This document shows positions 12,006-22,804 of a stretch of 64,000 bases of DNA, piece after piece. The notes beneath the pieces were generated by a model, which did no database searches, had not been told where the DNA came from, and saw only the letters and a program-made list of their open reading frames with translations. The position numbers and the translations under genes were made by a program. Within the stretch, counting starts at the first letter, position 1. Every line of letters begins with the position of its first letter. Origin of the DNA: Microplitis mediator (Eukaryota > Arthropoda > Insecta > Hymenoptera > Braconidae); the NCBI RefSeq assembly GCF_029852145.1, contig NC_079979.1, forward strand, positions 17,495,901 through 17,559,900, read 5' to 3'.

Positions 12006-12203
12006 TGATACTGAAATTAACTGACGTCTAATAGTTTTAAGATTTTTTTTTTAAGAAGATAACTGATAAAAAAAAATATTTCAAAAAATTGCACCTATAG
12101 ATTTTTAAATTTTCTGTATATGCATATTTTTAGTTTATTTTTTTAGTAATTTCTTTATTCAAAAAAAAAATTTGAAAATTGTTTTCTTCTGACTTTAGAA
12201 TAA
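12006..12203. mobile_element. Degenerate family A element (copy A2)
   Basis: The left end TGATACTGAAATTAACTGAC and interior (TTGCACCTATAG, TCTGTATATGCATATTTTT) match family A, and the right end is eroded. It sits in the spacer or leader intron before RPL21 copy 1. Apart from this, the LINE fragment and the possible leader exon, 10868-12395 is plain AT-rich DNA. Confidence 0.65.
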
Positions 12204-12406
12204 AAAAAACTTCATATGCATTCGTATATTTATTTGCAAATTCATGTATGAAAAAATTATTTTTGATGTTCAAATAATTATTTAATTATTAATTAAAAAG
12301 TCATATAAATTTTTTTCATAAGTGTTTATAATTAAACCTGGTAGTAATTAAATTTTTTTTTAAATTTAAAACTGTAACCTCACTTTATTTTTCAGCCTGA
12401 GTCAAG

Positions 12407-12886
12407 ATGACAAACTCAAAGGGTTATCGTCGGGGTACACGAGACTTGTTCTCCAGGAAGTTCCGTACCCATGGAACAATTCCATTGTCGACGTATATGA
12501 AAGTATACAAAGTTGGTGACATCGTGGACATCAAAGGAAACGGTGCCGTACAAAAGGGAATGCCCCACAAAGCCTACCATGGAAAAACTGGACGTGTGTT
12601 CAACGTCACTCCCCATGCCATGGGTGTGATTGTCAACAAACGTATTCGCGGAAGAATAATCGCAAAACGTATCAACATCCGTATCGAGCACTTGAACCAC
12701 TCAAAGTGTCGTGAAGATTTTCTTAAACGAGTTAAAAATAACGAGAAATTAAGAAAGGAAGCCAAGGAAAAGAACATCCAAGTCGAGCTCAAAAGACAGC
12801 CAGCTCAGCCTTCAAAAGCTCACATTGTCTCTGGACGTGAAGCTCCAATTTTATTGGCACCTATTCCTTATGAATTCATCGCTTAA
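12407..12886 (+). CDS. RpL21: 60S ribosomal protein L21 (eL21), copy 1, 159 aa
   Basis: Structural protein of the large ribosomal subunit, cytosolic. The frame is uninterrupted: it begins MTNSKGYRRGTRDLFSRKFR and contains VGDIVDIKGNGAVQKGMPHK, the KOW-like core YHGKTGRVFNVTPHA and RIRGRIIAKRINIRIEHLNH. Length is that of animal eL21 (about 160). A splice acceptor (TTTATTTTTCAG, ending 12395) lies just before the ATG, implying a non-coding first exon. A second copy begins 1.5 kb downstream with only nine nucleotide differences in the coding region, seven of them synonymous. The product differs only at residue 2 (Thr here, Val there). Confidence 0.96.
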   Translation: MTNSKGYRRGTRDLFSRKFRTHGTIPLSTYMKVYKVGDIVDIKGNGAVQKGMPHKAYHGKTGRVFNVTPHAMGVIVNKRIRGRIIAKRINIRIEHLNHSKCREDFLKRVKNNEKLRKEAKEKNIQVELKRQPAQPSKAHIVSGREAPILLAPIPYEFIA

Positions 12887-12965
12887 TTAATTAATAAAAT
12901 ACTTAAAAAACTCCTACATGCAAGTCTTCATTTATTTATTTAATTTCTAATTATGATTCTGAAGT

Positions 12966-13352
12966 ATGAGTGTGAAAGTAACAGACATGATACAATTTAT
13001 AATTTTTAAATAAATAAATAAATTCAAATAATGAAATTTAAAAAAATTTTCGTACTGATATTTCAATTATCTAAGTACGCATTTTTGAATTTTTATTCTT
13101 ACATTTTATTTATTGATTCAAAAATTTGAAAAATTGAAAATTGTCAGCCGAATTCACGCTCATTTCTGAAGTTAGCAGACAATTAATTTTATTTATTTTT
13201 CAGCAAATAAATCGCAAAAAAAAAAATTAAAAATATGCACATGTAGAAAATTAAAAAAGCTGTAGGTGGGATTTGTGAAATATTTTTTTAAATTTATCGT
13301 TTTTAAAAAAAATTATTAGACGTCAGCTAACTTCAGTATCATTTATAATTAA
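12966..13352. mobile_element. Abutting family B and family A elements (copies B2 and A3)
   Basis: 12966-13163 is a B element (ATGAGTGTGAAAGTAACAGA at the left end, AATTCACGCTCAT at the right). It is followed without a gap by an A element at about 13163-13352, which begins TTCTGAAGTTAGCAGACAAT and ends GACGTCAGCTAACTTCAGTA. Both sit between the two RPL21 copies, so they postdate or accompanied the duplication. Confidence 0.75.
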
Positions 13353-13515
13353 TTTTAACATTTAAAAGTTTATTTTTGTACGTGTCTTAATTTAACTTGT
13401 TCCTATTTTCAATTTCGCGCCAAAATATATTTTATTTAAAAATCGATACAAGAATAATCGATTGTCACCGCAGCGCCGTCTTCTACACTAGCTCCGTCGA
13501 CAGCAAACGTCGGAA

Positions 13516-13548
13516 TCTTTCTTTTTTCCTCGACGACTTGAGCATAAG
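13516..13548 (+). promoter_or_regulatory. 5' UTR exon of RPL21 copy 2 with TOP-like tract
   Basis: A strong pyrimidine run (TCTTTCTTTTTTCCTC, 13516-13531) is followed by a donor CATAAG|GTAATG at 13548/13549. It would splice to the acceptor at 13897-13898, leaving an 11-base leader before the ATG. A 5' terminal oligopyrimidine tract and a leader intron are typical of ribosomal protein genes. Confidence 0.6.
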
Positions 13549-13909
13549 GTAATGATTCAATTTTTTAATATAAATTATTCTATTTACTCTATTTTTAAAT
13601 GATAAACTACGTAACTAATTACTCAATTATGTATTTTTTTGGCAATTTTAATTATTAACACTCGTTATTGTTCGAAGATAATTTAAAAAAGCATAGAAAT
13701 TTAATACCCGTCAACCGCCACGTGCGTCTCAATTTAATTAATTAAATTACTCCGAAAAATTAATTATTTCTGTTTAAATAATTTTCCAAGTGACATTTAG
13801 TGGAGTTCTTGATTTTTTTTTATATAAATATTTAATATCGAAGCGCGCAGTGATTTGATTTTTCAAAATAAAAATTATAACCTCACTTTATTTTTCAGCT
13901 TGACTCAAG

Positions 13910-14389
13910 ATGGTAAACTCAAAGGGTTATCGTCGTGGTACACGAGATTTGTTCTCCAGGAAGTTCCGTACCCATGGAACAATTCCATTGTCGACGTATA
14001 TGAAAGTATACAAAGTTGGTGACATCGTGGACATCAAAGGAAACGGTGCCGTTCAAAAGGGAATGCCCCACAAAGCCTACCATGGAAAAACTGGACGTGT
14101 GTTCAACGTCACTCCCCATGCCATGGGTGTGATTGTCAACAAACGTATTCGCGGAAGAATAATCGCAAAACGTATCAACATCCGCATCGAGCACTTGAAC
14201 CACTCAAAGTGTCGTGAAGATTTTCTTAAACGAGTTAAAAATAACGAGAAATTAAGAAAGGAAGCCAAGGAAAAGAACATCCAAGTTGAGCTCAAAAGAC
14301 AGCCAGCTCAGCCTTCAAAAGCTCACATTGTCTCTGGACGTGAAGCTCCAATTTTATTGGCACCAATTCCTTATGAATTCATTGCTTAA
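13910..14389 (+). CDS. RpL21: 60S ribosomal protein L21 (eL21), copy 2, 159 aa
   Basis: Same role as copy 1 in the large ribosomal subunit. It starts MVNSKGYRRG and is otherwise identical in protein sequence to the upstream copy. Similarity extends into the 3' end of the leader intron (CCTCACTTTATTTTTCAGC) and into the 3' UTR (TTATTAATAAA, then GTACATACAAGT), so the duplication unit was larger than the coding region. This copy has the more convincing TOP-type leader and is probably the main expressed one. Whether both are transcribed is not visible in sequence. Confidence 0.96.
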   Translation: MVNSKGYRRGTRDLFSRKFRTHGTIPLSTYMKVYKVGDIVDIKGNGAVQKGMPHKAYHGKTGRVFNVTPHAMGVIVNKRIRGRIIAKRINIRIEHLNHSKCREDFLKRVKNNEKLRKEAKEKNIQVELKRQPAQPSKAHIVSGREAPILLAPIPYEFIA

Positions 14390-14826
14390 TTTATTAATAA
14401 AGTTCTTTATAAACTCGTACATACAAGTTTTTATTTATTTATTTATTAATTATAACAATACTTTTCCAACTTTTTTTTTATTTTACAATTTAATTAAAAT
14501 CTGATAGTGAATTTAACATATTTTACTGAAACAATATTTTTTTTAATAACTAAATTGAATTACATGGAGGAAAAAAAATAATTAGATTACATCTTGATTA
14601 ATTTACATTAAAATAGACTAGTATTGGGACAATTAAAATATAATCGCACGTATTTTAAATAGGAGCAATTGGGAAGCCTTCATTATCAAATATCTTCTTT
14701 TAAATAAGATGTTTATTTATTACTTACTTTATTTCCTTGTTTAATAAATTTCTATACCGTTAATTACTTAGTAAAAACTGTATTTATAAATACGATTTAA
14801 ACTGTAAATAAATTATTTACAGTATA
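14390..14826. other. Spacer between RPL21 copy 2 and USP46-like gene
   Basis: AT-rich convergent spacer holding only the RPL21 3' UTR. I see no repeat, RNA gene or coding frame in the rest. Confidence 0.6.
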
Positions 14827-17800
14827 TTAATTACAGTCCCTTGATTGGTAGAACAAAATGTACCCGGTTTCAGAAGTTTTGTGAATATCTGAAGTGAGTC
14901 CGTAAAAATCAGCGATATTCGATGCGTCTATTTTCTGTAAATTATTTTTTAAATTATAATTCATATTAATTTAATATATGATACTGAAGTTAGCCGACGT
15001 CTAATAATTTTTGGATTTTTGAAAAGACGCAAATTATAAAAAAAAAAAAAATATTTAAAAAAATTGCACTTATAGTCTTTTTAATTTTCTACATGTGCAT
15101 TTTTTCAGTTTTTTTTTCTTCAAATTTAATAGTTAAAAATAAAATCCTCAAATTTTTAATTGTCTGCTAACTTCAGGATCATATTTAATATTAGTAATTA
15201 TTAATTAATAATAAAACTTACATCGACTGCGTCATCATCAAATAGCAACCAAAATCCATGGCTTTTAACAATTGAAATATAGTGCCCGCGGTTGGGACCA
15301 CTTCCGCAATGTATCACAACGGCAACCAAATCATAAAGACGATCTGGATTAACAGCATCGTCACTCTATTTATTTAATAAAATAATTTATTAATTTTCAG
15401 GCCATTCTCAGACAGTGCCCGCCTTTTTTAAAAATTTTAAATTTATTTAAACTGTCATGCGTATCAAAATTCCATCAATTAATTTTAAAAAAATTTAAGC
15501 ATCAATTAAAAAAAGAGAACGTAATTGCAATTTGGCTGAGATATCCATGGAGAAAAATGTGCGGATTATTATTGTGCTGTCGACCAGATTTTAAACAGAA
15601 AGTTGTCAAAAAATTATTATGCTGCACTACAATTATAATTGTAAGCCTCTAGAAATTTTTTATTATCTACTATAATTCGTAATTTAAATAAATAATATCC
15701 ATTGCAATTTATCAATAAATTTAAGCGTACAATTTTTTTTTTAGTGTAGCATAACAATTTTCTGTTTAAAGTTCAATCGACAGCATAATAAAAATTCGTA
15801 AATTTCTAGCCTATTTTTCCCCGCGTAGATTTAAAAAAAATCGAAGTTGATGTCAATCGGGAGAGGAGTTAAACAAAATTTCAAAAGTTAATTTTACTAA
15901 AATCATGACAATTTTATAATTAGAATTTTCAAATTTTTTATGCTAAAATTTATTCAACAAATTTCGTTTAACTCCTAATTGATGACAACTAAGTAATTTT
16001 TTTTTAAATTCTATCAGCGAAGTTTTTTTTTGATTAATCGATAAAATTTTGATACGCTCATGACAGTTGTCATTGAAAATTTAAAAAAGCGGGAGCAGGT
16101 AAATTAATCAAGTGCTGAGTCGCCAGTTACAATTTAACTTACAGTATTAAATAACCTTAACTCCAGTGGAAATACAACTCTGTGGGATACTTTAATATGC
16201 CGATTGTACTGTTCGACATATTTGAATCTCTTCAAATGAAGAGCAAGAATCATAGGTAATTTTTTCAACCTCATTCGTTTCTAAAAATAAATAAATTTAA
16301 ATTACTATTTAGAGAACTAATTGTAAAATAATTAATTTAAAAAAAAATTACTTGGGCTTCTTGATAACTACTACAATGATCACACTTGAATTTATTATCA
16401 CTACAAAGAGTTTCTGTATTAGAAAAACATTTGAGGCAGTAAGTTATGGATGTGTTTTGATCAACATCAACTTGAAGATCGAAAAAATCCTCATCTTTGC
16501 TTGATACAGTCTCACAATTAAGGCAACGAGTCTCTGATGTCAAGATACCCTGGAATATCTCGTGCACCCATGTTGGTTCTGGTGGAGTTCCAGCGTCTCC
16601 CGCTCCACCTTTTCCAGTAGCAGCTTTGCTTTGATTTCTCTCCGCTAATAAATAATTATTATTATTAATAATAATAACAACAAAAATTCATACTCTGCAT
16701 GATTATTTAACTCACCTAATATAATTTCATTAATATGATTGATAAGAAAATTCAAAAATTCATGAGCATCTTGTTGCATATAATTATCAAACTCCTCTGA
16801 AACATTTATTTTATTTAAATAGTTTAGGCGCCAATTTTTAAAATCGAATGAATTAACAAATGGTAGATTTTTAATCCAAGAAAAAATTAAATTACTGTCT
16901 AAAAAATTTCTTGACTTCCAGCACTCCCGCTATCAACATTTTGGCGCAGTATTAAAATTGTCGGATGTCGTGGTAGTGCAAGCGAAACAAAAACACGGGA
17001 GTGCTGAAGAGTTTAAAATTCAACCGACTAAAATGATAACGACAGAGTTATGCTGAGTCACAAGAAATCTGAGACCGAATGCTAAATGTTAGTGATTGTA
17101 AAAGTTTCTGATAACCCGAGTAGCACAGAGACAACTTCAAGATGTCTTTTAAAAAGACGAGACTAATTTTTTTACATAAATAAGACATACAAATGTGGGT
17201 TCTAGGAGTCGTAGGAAATTTTTTTTCTCCGGTTGTTAGACCAGTCGCCTCAATTAACTAATTTATATTTTTTAAATTATTAAGTAACACAAAATATGTT
17301 TAATGCTCACCTTTTTCTTTTCTCAATCTAGCAATAAATTTTTTTGGCGCAATTGAACCGACTTTCTTTTTTTGCGTTGCAATACTATAAAACAGATCTG
17401 CTAAACATGTCAATAATGTTTCTTTGGTTCTTTTGTTTCTCGCTTTATATTCTAATACTTTCTCCCTAAATGGCCTACAAAAATACAATGCCTGAAGTAC
17501 TGAATTACTGTAGCAGGTATTTCCAAACTGAAAATAAATACAGGTAAAAAATTAGTAAATTTGTGGTCCTGAAGTCAGCAGACAAATGATTTTCAAATTT
17601 TTTTGACACAATTTAATTTAAAGAAAAAAAAAATATGCACATGTAGAAAATTAAAAAAATCATGAGCAATTTTTATCATGTGATGTAGCAGACATCAGAC
17701 AAATTTAAAATCATTAGTAAATAGACTAAATAATTAATAAAAGAAAACTAAAAAAATTAATAAGTGCATTTTTTCGAAATATTATTTTTTAAATTATTTA

Positions 17801-18302
17801 CTCTATTTATTTAAAATTTTAAATTTGTATGTCTGGTAAATAATTTATTGTTTTTAAAAAAATATATAAATTATTTCGACAGTAAAGTTGGCGGACGTCT
17901 GAAAATTTTTAAATAATTAATGAAATTGTTTTAACAAAAAAATTAAAAAATGGACTTTTAGAAAATTCTACAATCAGTACATGCATTTTTTTTTTATTTT
18001 ATCAATTTAAATCTTTTATTTTTTTCTATGTAATTTAAAAATTGTCATGTCTGCTACATTTACACTCATAAATTATTAGTCGTCAGTGAATTTCAGTATC
18101 GGAAAAATAAATAAAAATATTTACATTAACAAGACCAAAGTAATGTTCATTTGGTGGGAATTGATCAGCTCCAATATTCCTTTCTAACTGTGATATATTT
18201 GCACCCTAAAAATAATTTAAAAAATTACACTTAAATTAATGAGTATCAAAGTACAGTGAAGGTTAATTGTTACAACAAAAAAACTAAATAATATCTCACC
18301 AT
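14827..18302 (-). CDS. USP46: Ubiquitin carboxyl-terminal hydrolase of the USP12/USP46 type, 354 aa
   Basis: Cysteine protease that removes ubiquitin; USP12/46 act with WDR48/UAF1 and WDR20 (family knowledge). Eight minus-strand exons: 18302-18300, 18205-18125, 17527-17311, 16796-16716, 16644-16352, 16280-16143, 15365-15222, 14934-14827; all phases agree. The first exon is just the start codon, giving MGANISQLERNIG, a plausible N-myristoylation start also like the MG-N-S start in vertebrates. Cys box FGNTCYSNSVLQAL has C33. The QQDAHEFLNFL block follows. CxxC pairs (CLNC, CDHC) form the zinc-binding fingers. The His box has H299 (CGSGPNRGHYISIVK), followed by FWLLFDDD. The C-terminus reads FYGLTSDIHK...GYILFYQSRDCN. 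An insertion rich in Gly/Lys/Pro (about residues 130-150) stands in the usual variable loop. Choice between USP12 and USP46 is arbitrary, since insects have one. Confidence 0.93.
14978..15182. mobile_element. Family A element (copy A4) in the last USP46-like intron
   Basis: The left end ATGATACTGAAGTTAGCCGA and right end TTGTCTGCTAACTTCAGGAT are intact, with the usual TACATGTGCATTTTT interior. About 205 bp, non-coding. Confidence 0.85.
15400..16105. mobile_element. Large foldback element in USP46-like intron
   Basis: The intron is a long palindrome. The outer arm GTGCCCGCCTTTTTTAAAA pairs with TTTAAAAAAGCGGGAGCAGG. AACTGTCATGCGTATCAAAA pairs with TTTTGATACGCTCATGACAG. Inner arms GCTGTCGACCAGATTTTAAA and TTTAAAGTTCAATCGACAGC also match. 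It is non-coding and about 700 bp. Confidence 0.65.
16916..17009. repeat. Small inverted repeat in USP46-like intron
   Basis: CTTCCAGCACTCCCG at 16916 pairs with CGGGAGTGCTGAAG at 16996-17009. The rest of the intron 16797-17310 shows only a fragment (AGATGTCTTTTAAAAAGACG near 17140) resembling the nested element of the SREBP intron. Confidence 0.5.
17560..18095. mobile_element. Cluster of partial family A and B elements in USP46-like intron
   Basis: A partial A element (CCTGAAGTCAGCAGACAAAT near 17567) runs into a B element (GATGTAGCAGACATCAGACA near 17683 to TTTAAATTTGTATGTCTGG near 17835). A composite follows, beginning AAAGTTGGCGGACGTCTG near 17885 and ending GTCTGCTACATTTACACTCA then TTAGTCGTCAGTGAATTTCA. 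The joins suggest nested or recombined copies. Confidence 0.65.
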
Positions 18303-18839
18303 TTTACCATTTAATTATTTAACCAGGAATAAAATACTGAGCAATTAAAATTGATTGTTTTGTTGAGAAAATCTTCATTGTATTTAAATATTACGATAGT
18401 GATAAACTTATTTTAATGCTTATCGCACACATCGTATTACAATTATTAATTACTTGTTACATACTTGTTACCAAATCGGCATGGCAATGTAATAAAATAC
18501 ACCGAAACACATGCAATAATAATAATATACATACATGTATATATGTGAATATATTTATCAACTAAATAAAGATAAAACTATATCATTTATTTGTGGATTA
18601 TAAAAATTGTTGTTTATTTATTTTTAATCTGTGATTTATATAAATTATTACAATTTATTATTAATTACTTTTGACAGATCGTATATATGTGTATGTACAT
18701 ATATTTTATTATTTTTTTATATTATGTTGGGTAAAGAAATACTCCCATCTTATAAAAACCGAATTTGCTGCCATCTAAAGTCGAATCTCACACATTATTT
18801 ATTATTTTAAATAATTCATTCATTTTTTCATTAACAATT

Positions 18840-19972
18840 AAATATTTATGTTATCAATTTTATCAGGGTATTGAAAAATTTTATGACGTAATAGATAATT
18901 AATTGTCTCGTAATAAAAGAATTTTTTATCAGAAAATAAAAATTAATTCACTGACTGATGGAACTGTAAAATTTCAAAGTGCGCGCGCGTACGGAATAAA
19001 AAATTTATATGAAAATTGATAACAAGGCAATTTTTTTTATTAATAATAAAATATTTATGCTATTAATTTTATCAGAGTATTCAAAAATCTTGTGACGTAA
19101 CAGGTAATTAATTATTTATTATCATTAATAATAAAATATTAATTTTTTATCGGAAAATACGAGTGTGAATGATGATAAAAATTTTCGGATTTTTGTTTCA
19201 ACAAATAAAATCGAAAGAAAAAAAAATCCAAAAATATGCACATGTAGAAAATTTTAAAAACTATAAGTGCAATTTTTAAAAATATTTTATTTTTATAATT
19301 TATCGTTTTGAATAATTTTCAAAAATTATTAGACGTCCGCTAACTTTAGTATCATGAAATTAGCCGACGTCTAATAATTTTGGATTTTTTAAAAAACGAT
19401 AAATTATAAAAAAAAAAATTGCATTTGTAGTCTTTTAAATTTTCTTCAAATTTAATTGTCCTAAAAAAATCCAAAAATTTTTAATTGTCAGTTAACTTCA
19501 AGATCATGTGAATTTAGCTGACACTTGTCAATTTAAAAAATTTTTAAACAAGTGAATCAAATAAAAATCGAATAAAATTTAAAAAATGCACATATATAGA
19601 ATTTGAAAATGAGTATGTGCATTTTTTTTATCTTTATATTTTTAATCATTTATTTTGTTTATTTGTAATTTTAAATTTGTCTTATGTCTGCTACGTTCAC
19701 ACTCATCGGAAAATAAAAATGATACTGAAGTTAGCCGACGTTTAATAATTTTTGAAATTTTAAAGACAAAATTTAAAAAAAAACATTAAAAAAATTGCAC
19801 TTATCGTTTTTTTAATTTTCTACATGTGCATATTTTTAATTTTTTTTTTTTATTGTCTCCTAACTTCAGGGGTTACAAACTAAAAATAAATTTACCGATT
19901 GATGGAACTGTAAAATTTCAAAGCGCGCGCGTGCGTAGTAAAAAATGAATGACAAATTGATGACAAGGAAAT
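18840..19972. repeat. Duplicated segments and family A/B cluster upstream of the THAP gene
   Basis: Two direct duplications are visible. AATAAAATATTTATG(T/C)TAT at 18838 recurs at 19045 with the same downstream text. GGAACTGTAAAATTTCAAAG followed by GCGCGCGCGT at 18959 recurs at 19903. Between them lie at least four A/B elements: A at about 19180-19355, A at 19353-19508, B at about 19507-19706 and A at 19720-19872. Otherwise 18303-20057 is AT-rich spacer without genes. Confidence 0.65.
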
Positions 19973-20057
19973 GTATCACACAAAAAATTATTTATAAATA
20001 TTTAAGTACCTATATATTATTTATTACAAAAGTATATAAAAGTTTAACTTTATAGAA

Positions 20058-20853
20058 ATGGTTAAATTGTGTTTTTTATGTGACCGGAAACCATCAAAGG
20101 CTGATAAAATTTCATTTCACAAGTAGTTTTTATTATTAATTATTTAATAAATTTTATTTCCGTAAGTAATTACTGATATTTAAATGTCTAATTAATTATA
20201 GATTTCCCAGAGATGAGGTTGTGAGACAAAAATGGTTGGATATTTGCGGGCTGACACCTGAAGATGATGTTTCACGCATCTGTATCTGCTCTACACATTT
20301 TACAGCATCTGATATGATCAGTTGTTCATCTGGTATTAAAAAATCATTCCTTAAATCTGGTGCCGTGCCGACAAAATTACTATCAAATCCTCTGGTGATA
20401 AAAGAAGCTGATGATGCATCGAAACTGTCAAAGAGAAGATCGGACGATGATCCTCCTGTTGATATCATGCTGCAATCTTCAGTTGAAGAACTTATTGATG
20501 AGCTTATAAATGAAATTGAAGGTAAAGTATTTTCATTTTTGACGTTACTGAGTTTCAAATTATCCCAATTATTTTTATTCGTAGATTTAGATGATGACAG
20601 CAATGATACTCCGAAGAAACAACGAATATTTTATCGACCTCGTTATATATCTGAAATAACTCTGGAAGATTTATCAACTCCGTGTAAAGCTGAACGAGTA
20701 CTTAAATTAATAAAAGCAACAGATCTCAGGAAATCGAAACAAATAAAAAGTTTGCAGGACCAACGAAGACAACTTCATCTGCGTATTAAATCTTTGAAAG
20801 ATTTAATTTCTCACTTACAGAGCAGAAATTCAACTCAAGAAAGTGAAGTTTAA
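20058..20853 (+). CDS. THAP-domain protein, 217 aa
   Basis: Three exons (20058-20122, 20202-20521, 20585-20853) give a protein with an N-terminal THAP zinc finger and a C-terminal coiled coil. The THAP finger (about residues 1-80) shows the C2CH ligands: CFLC near residues 5-8, then CICSTHF. It also has the HKFP joint across the first splice (CAC AA|A TTT CCC), the invariant W (QKWLDICG) and a closing VPTK (AVPTKL). The finger binds DNA in characterised members. A short acidic middle leads to a Lys/Leu-rich helix (LRKSKQIKSLQDQRRQLHLR) likely to dimerise. The 63-base second intron is a multiple of three with no stop, so retention would insert 21 residues. THAP proteins include domesticated P-element transposase relatives; this one has no transposase domain. 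Target and role are unknown. Confidence 0.85.
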
Positions 20854-20994
20854 ATTTAATTTTCATTACTAGATAATTTAATTATGCGCACACGAACAAA
20901 GACTGGTTATTATTTTTTTTTTTTTTACTAAATATGTTGGTCTTTATACTTAACGAAGATAAAATAATTTGTCGCTCATATTTTTTTAAAGACT

Positions 20995-21510
20995 TGTGTG
21001 ACAAGGAATGAAACGAAACGATTTCAGACCAGGTGAAGTTGGCTGACATCACCCGCAGTGAAATTCTGTTTCATTCTGAGTTACACACTAGATTTTTCGT
21101 GATTACCTGCATTGGAACTTGAAGTTTCAGTGTCAGCAGTCAGTCAGAAACGAGTTAATTTAAGACCAATAGTGTCATCAACTAATAAATTGTCATTTGC
21201 AATTTATAATTAAGCAGAAAGTATAAATACTACTAATTATTGACACTAATTTTTATAAAAATCACAGTCAGATCTGTCATTTACGTAAATAAATTTCAGT
21301 CTGAAATTGCTACTAAAAAAATGATAAGTATCAGAGTTTAAATTGCAAAAGTCTTCAGTCAGCGAGCAGAAACTTTATTTGTTTTTTTCTCAAGGGTCAA
21401 AACAAGTTTGTTTCTGCCAGCTGACTGGACATTCACAATTTACGCAATTACTGATATTAATTCGCGGCATCGGACTGAAATTCGCGTGTTTCGACTTGGT
21501 GACACGACCG
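20995..21510. repeat. Uninterrupted copy of the GACGATTTCAGACC repeat
   Basis: It begins GTGACAAGGAATGAAACGAA and carries ACGATTTCAGACCAGG, GTTACACACTAGATTTTTC, CATTGGAACTTGAAGTTTC and TTTGTTTCTGCCAGCTGACT, ending near GGACTGAAATTCGCGTGTTT. It matches the SREBP-intron copy in the same order. Confidence 0.75.
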
Positions 21511-22000
21511 ATGATCTAAAGACAATTGATCCCCGACAATTAATACTTGCGACGATTGATCTGCCGATAATTGATATGCTGATAACTGATCTACGTGACA
21601 ATTAATGGTAATCACAATTGATTGCGTAGCAGTTCAACCAAAGACAAAATAACCGACGACAAAATAAACAAATGACAAAATAACCGCCCTTTTATCATGG
21701 TTTTTGTGTATTTTGTCGTCGGTTATTTTGTCGTCGGTTATTTTGTCGCGGTTATTTAAGCGTGACACCATCACAATTTATTCATACACAATTTGTGTGT
21801 GAGTATATTTTTCAAATTACACACACACAAAATTAGTGAAGAGAATAAAAAAAATATATATATATATATAATATAAAAAAATTTGTCCTGTAAGATAGAT
21901 ATCAGCGTATAAATTGTCGGTATATATATTGTCGCGTGGATCAATCATCTGAGAAATAATCGTCGCAAGGATTAATTGTCAAGGATCAACGGTCAGGTAT
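21505..22000. repeat. Degenerate short-period repeats: GACAATTGATC and GACAAAATAACC hairpin
   Basis: 21510-21620 holds several variants of GACAATTGATC (e.g. AAGACAATTGATCCC, CGACGATTGATCTGCC, TGATAACTGATC). 21642-21687 carries GACAAAATAACCG-type units whose reverse complements (CGGTTATTTTGTC) occupy 21706-21757, forming a hairpin. A TA microsatellite follows at about 21848-21871, then further GATCAA units near 21938-21990. No coding content. From 22000 to 22800 I see only AT-rich DNA. Confidence 0.6.
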
Positions 22001-22804
22001 TCCTTGACTCGCTGTAGAGACACTGAAACAAAATTCCGATGCGGTATCGCGAAAAAACTATTCAAATTTTGCGTTTTTAAAAGTACCTTCCATTTAAAAA
22101 AAAGTCTGTAGTAATTATTAGTCTTTTCATTAAAATTTGTGTCACATAATTATTCAAGTATTTAAAAAAAAGAACTTATGTTACAAAAAGCTTAAGAATT
22201 TTACATTTTCTACATGAGCATTAAAATAAAAGCACAATATATATTTAATACTACAAGAGCTTACGAAAAGATGAAAAATCTCATGACAATCATGATCACA
22301 TTTTTTACCTGATAAATATTTTATTTAAACTGCTCAGTATTTATACTACTGTTCATACATACTATCAACATACTTTTTACTATTTGTCAGAAAATTTTAT
22401 CACGAAATACCAGAGTAAATCGCACAGTAATTTACTTTTAGTAACTTCTAGTCAAGTGGGATTTTGTCTGACAGCAAATCGACCAAAAATTTACTCAAAT
22501 ATTTTTTAATCGTTAGAGTAACAAATACACGATAGTTTGTTAGTAGTAAAGTTCCCTAGCAGTATAAAATAAATTAAATTTTAAATTATACATGTAATTT
22601 CTAAACTTTATTACTTATTATATGAATATACAAATTTTTACTCTGTGCTTTGTAAAACATTTATAATTATCATTATTATTCTTATTATATATTTACATAT
22701 GTAATTTAATTACAAATTATTTAAAATATTTATTTCAAGTCTTACTGTCATGTAAAACAAATAAACTTTCAAATTTAAATTTCTACATTGTTTTTTAATT
22801 TAAA

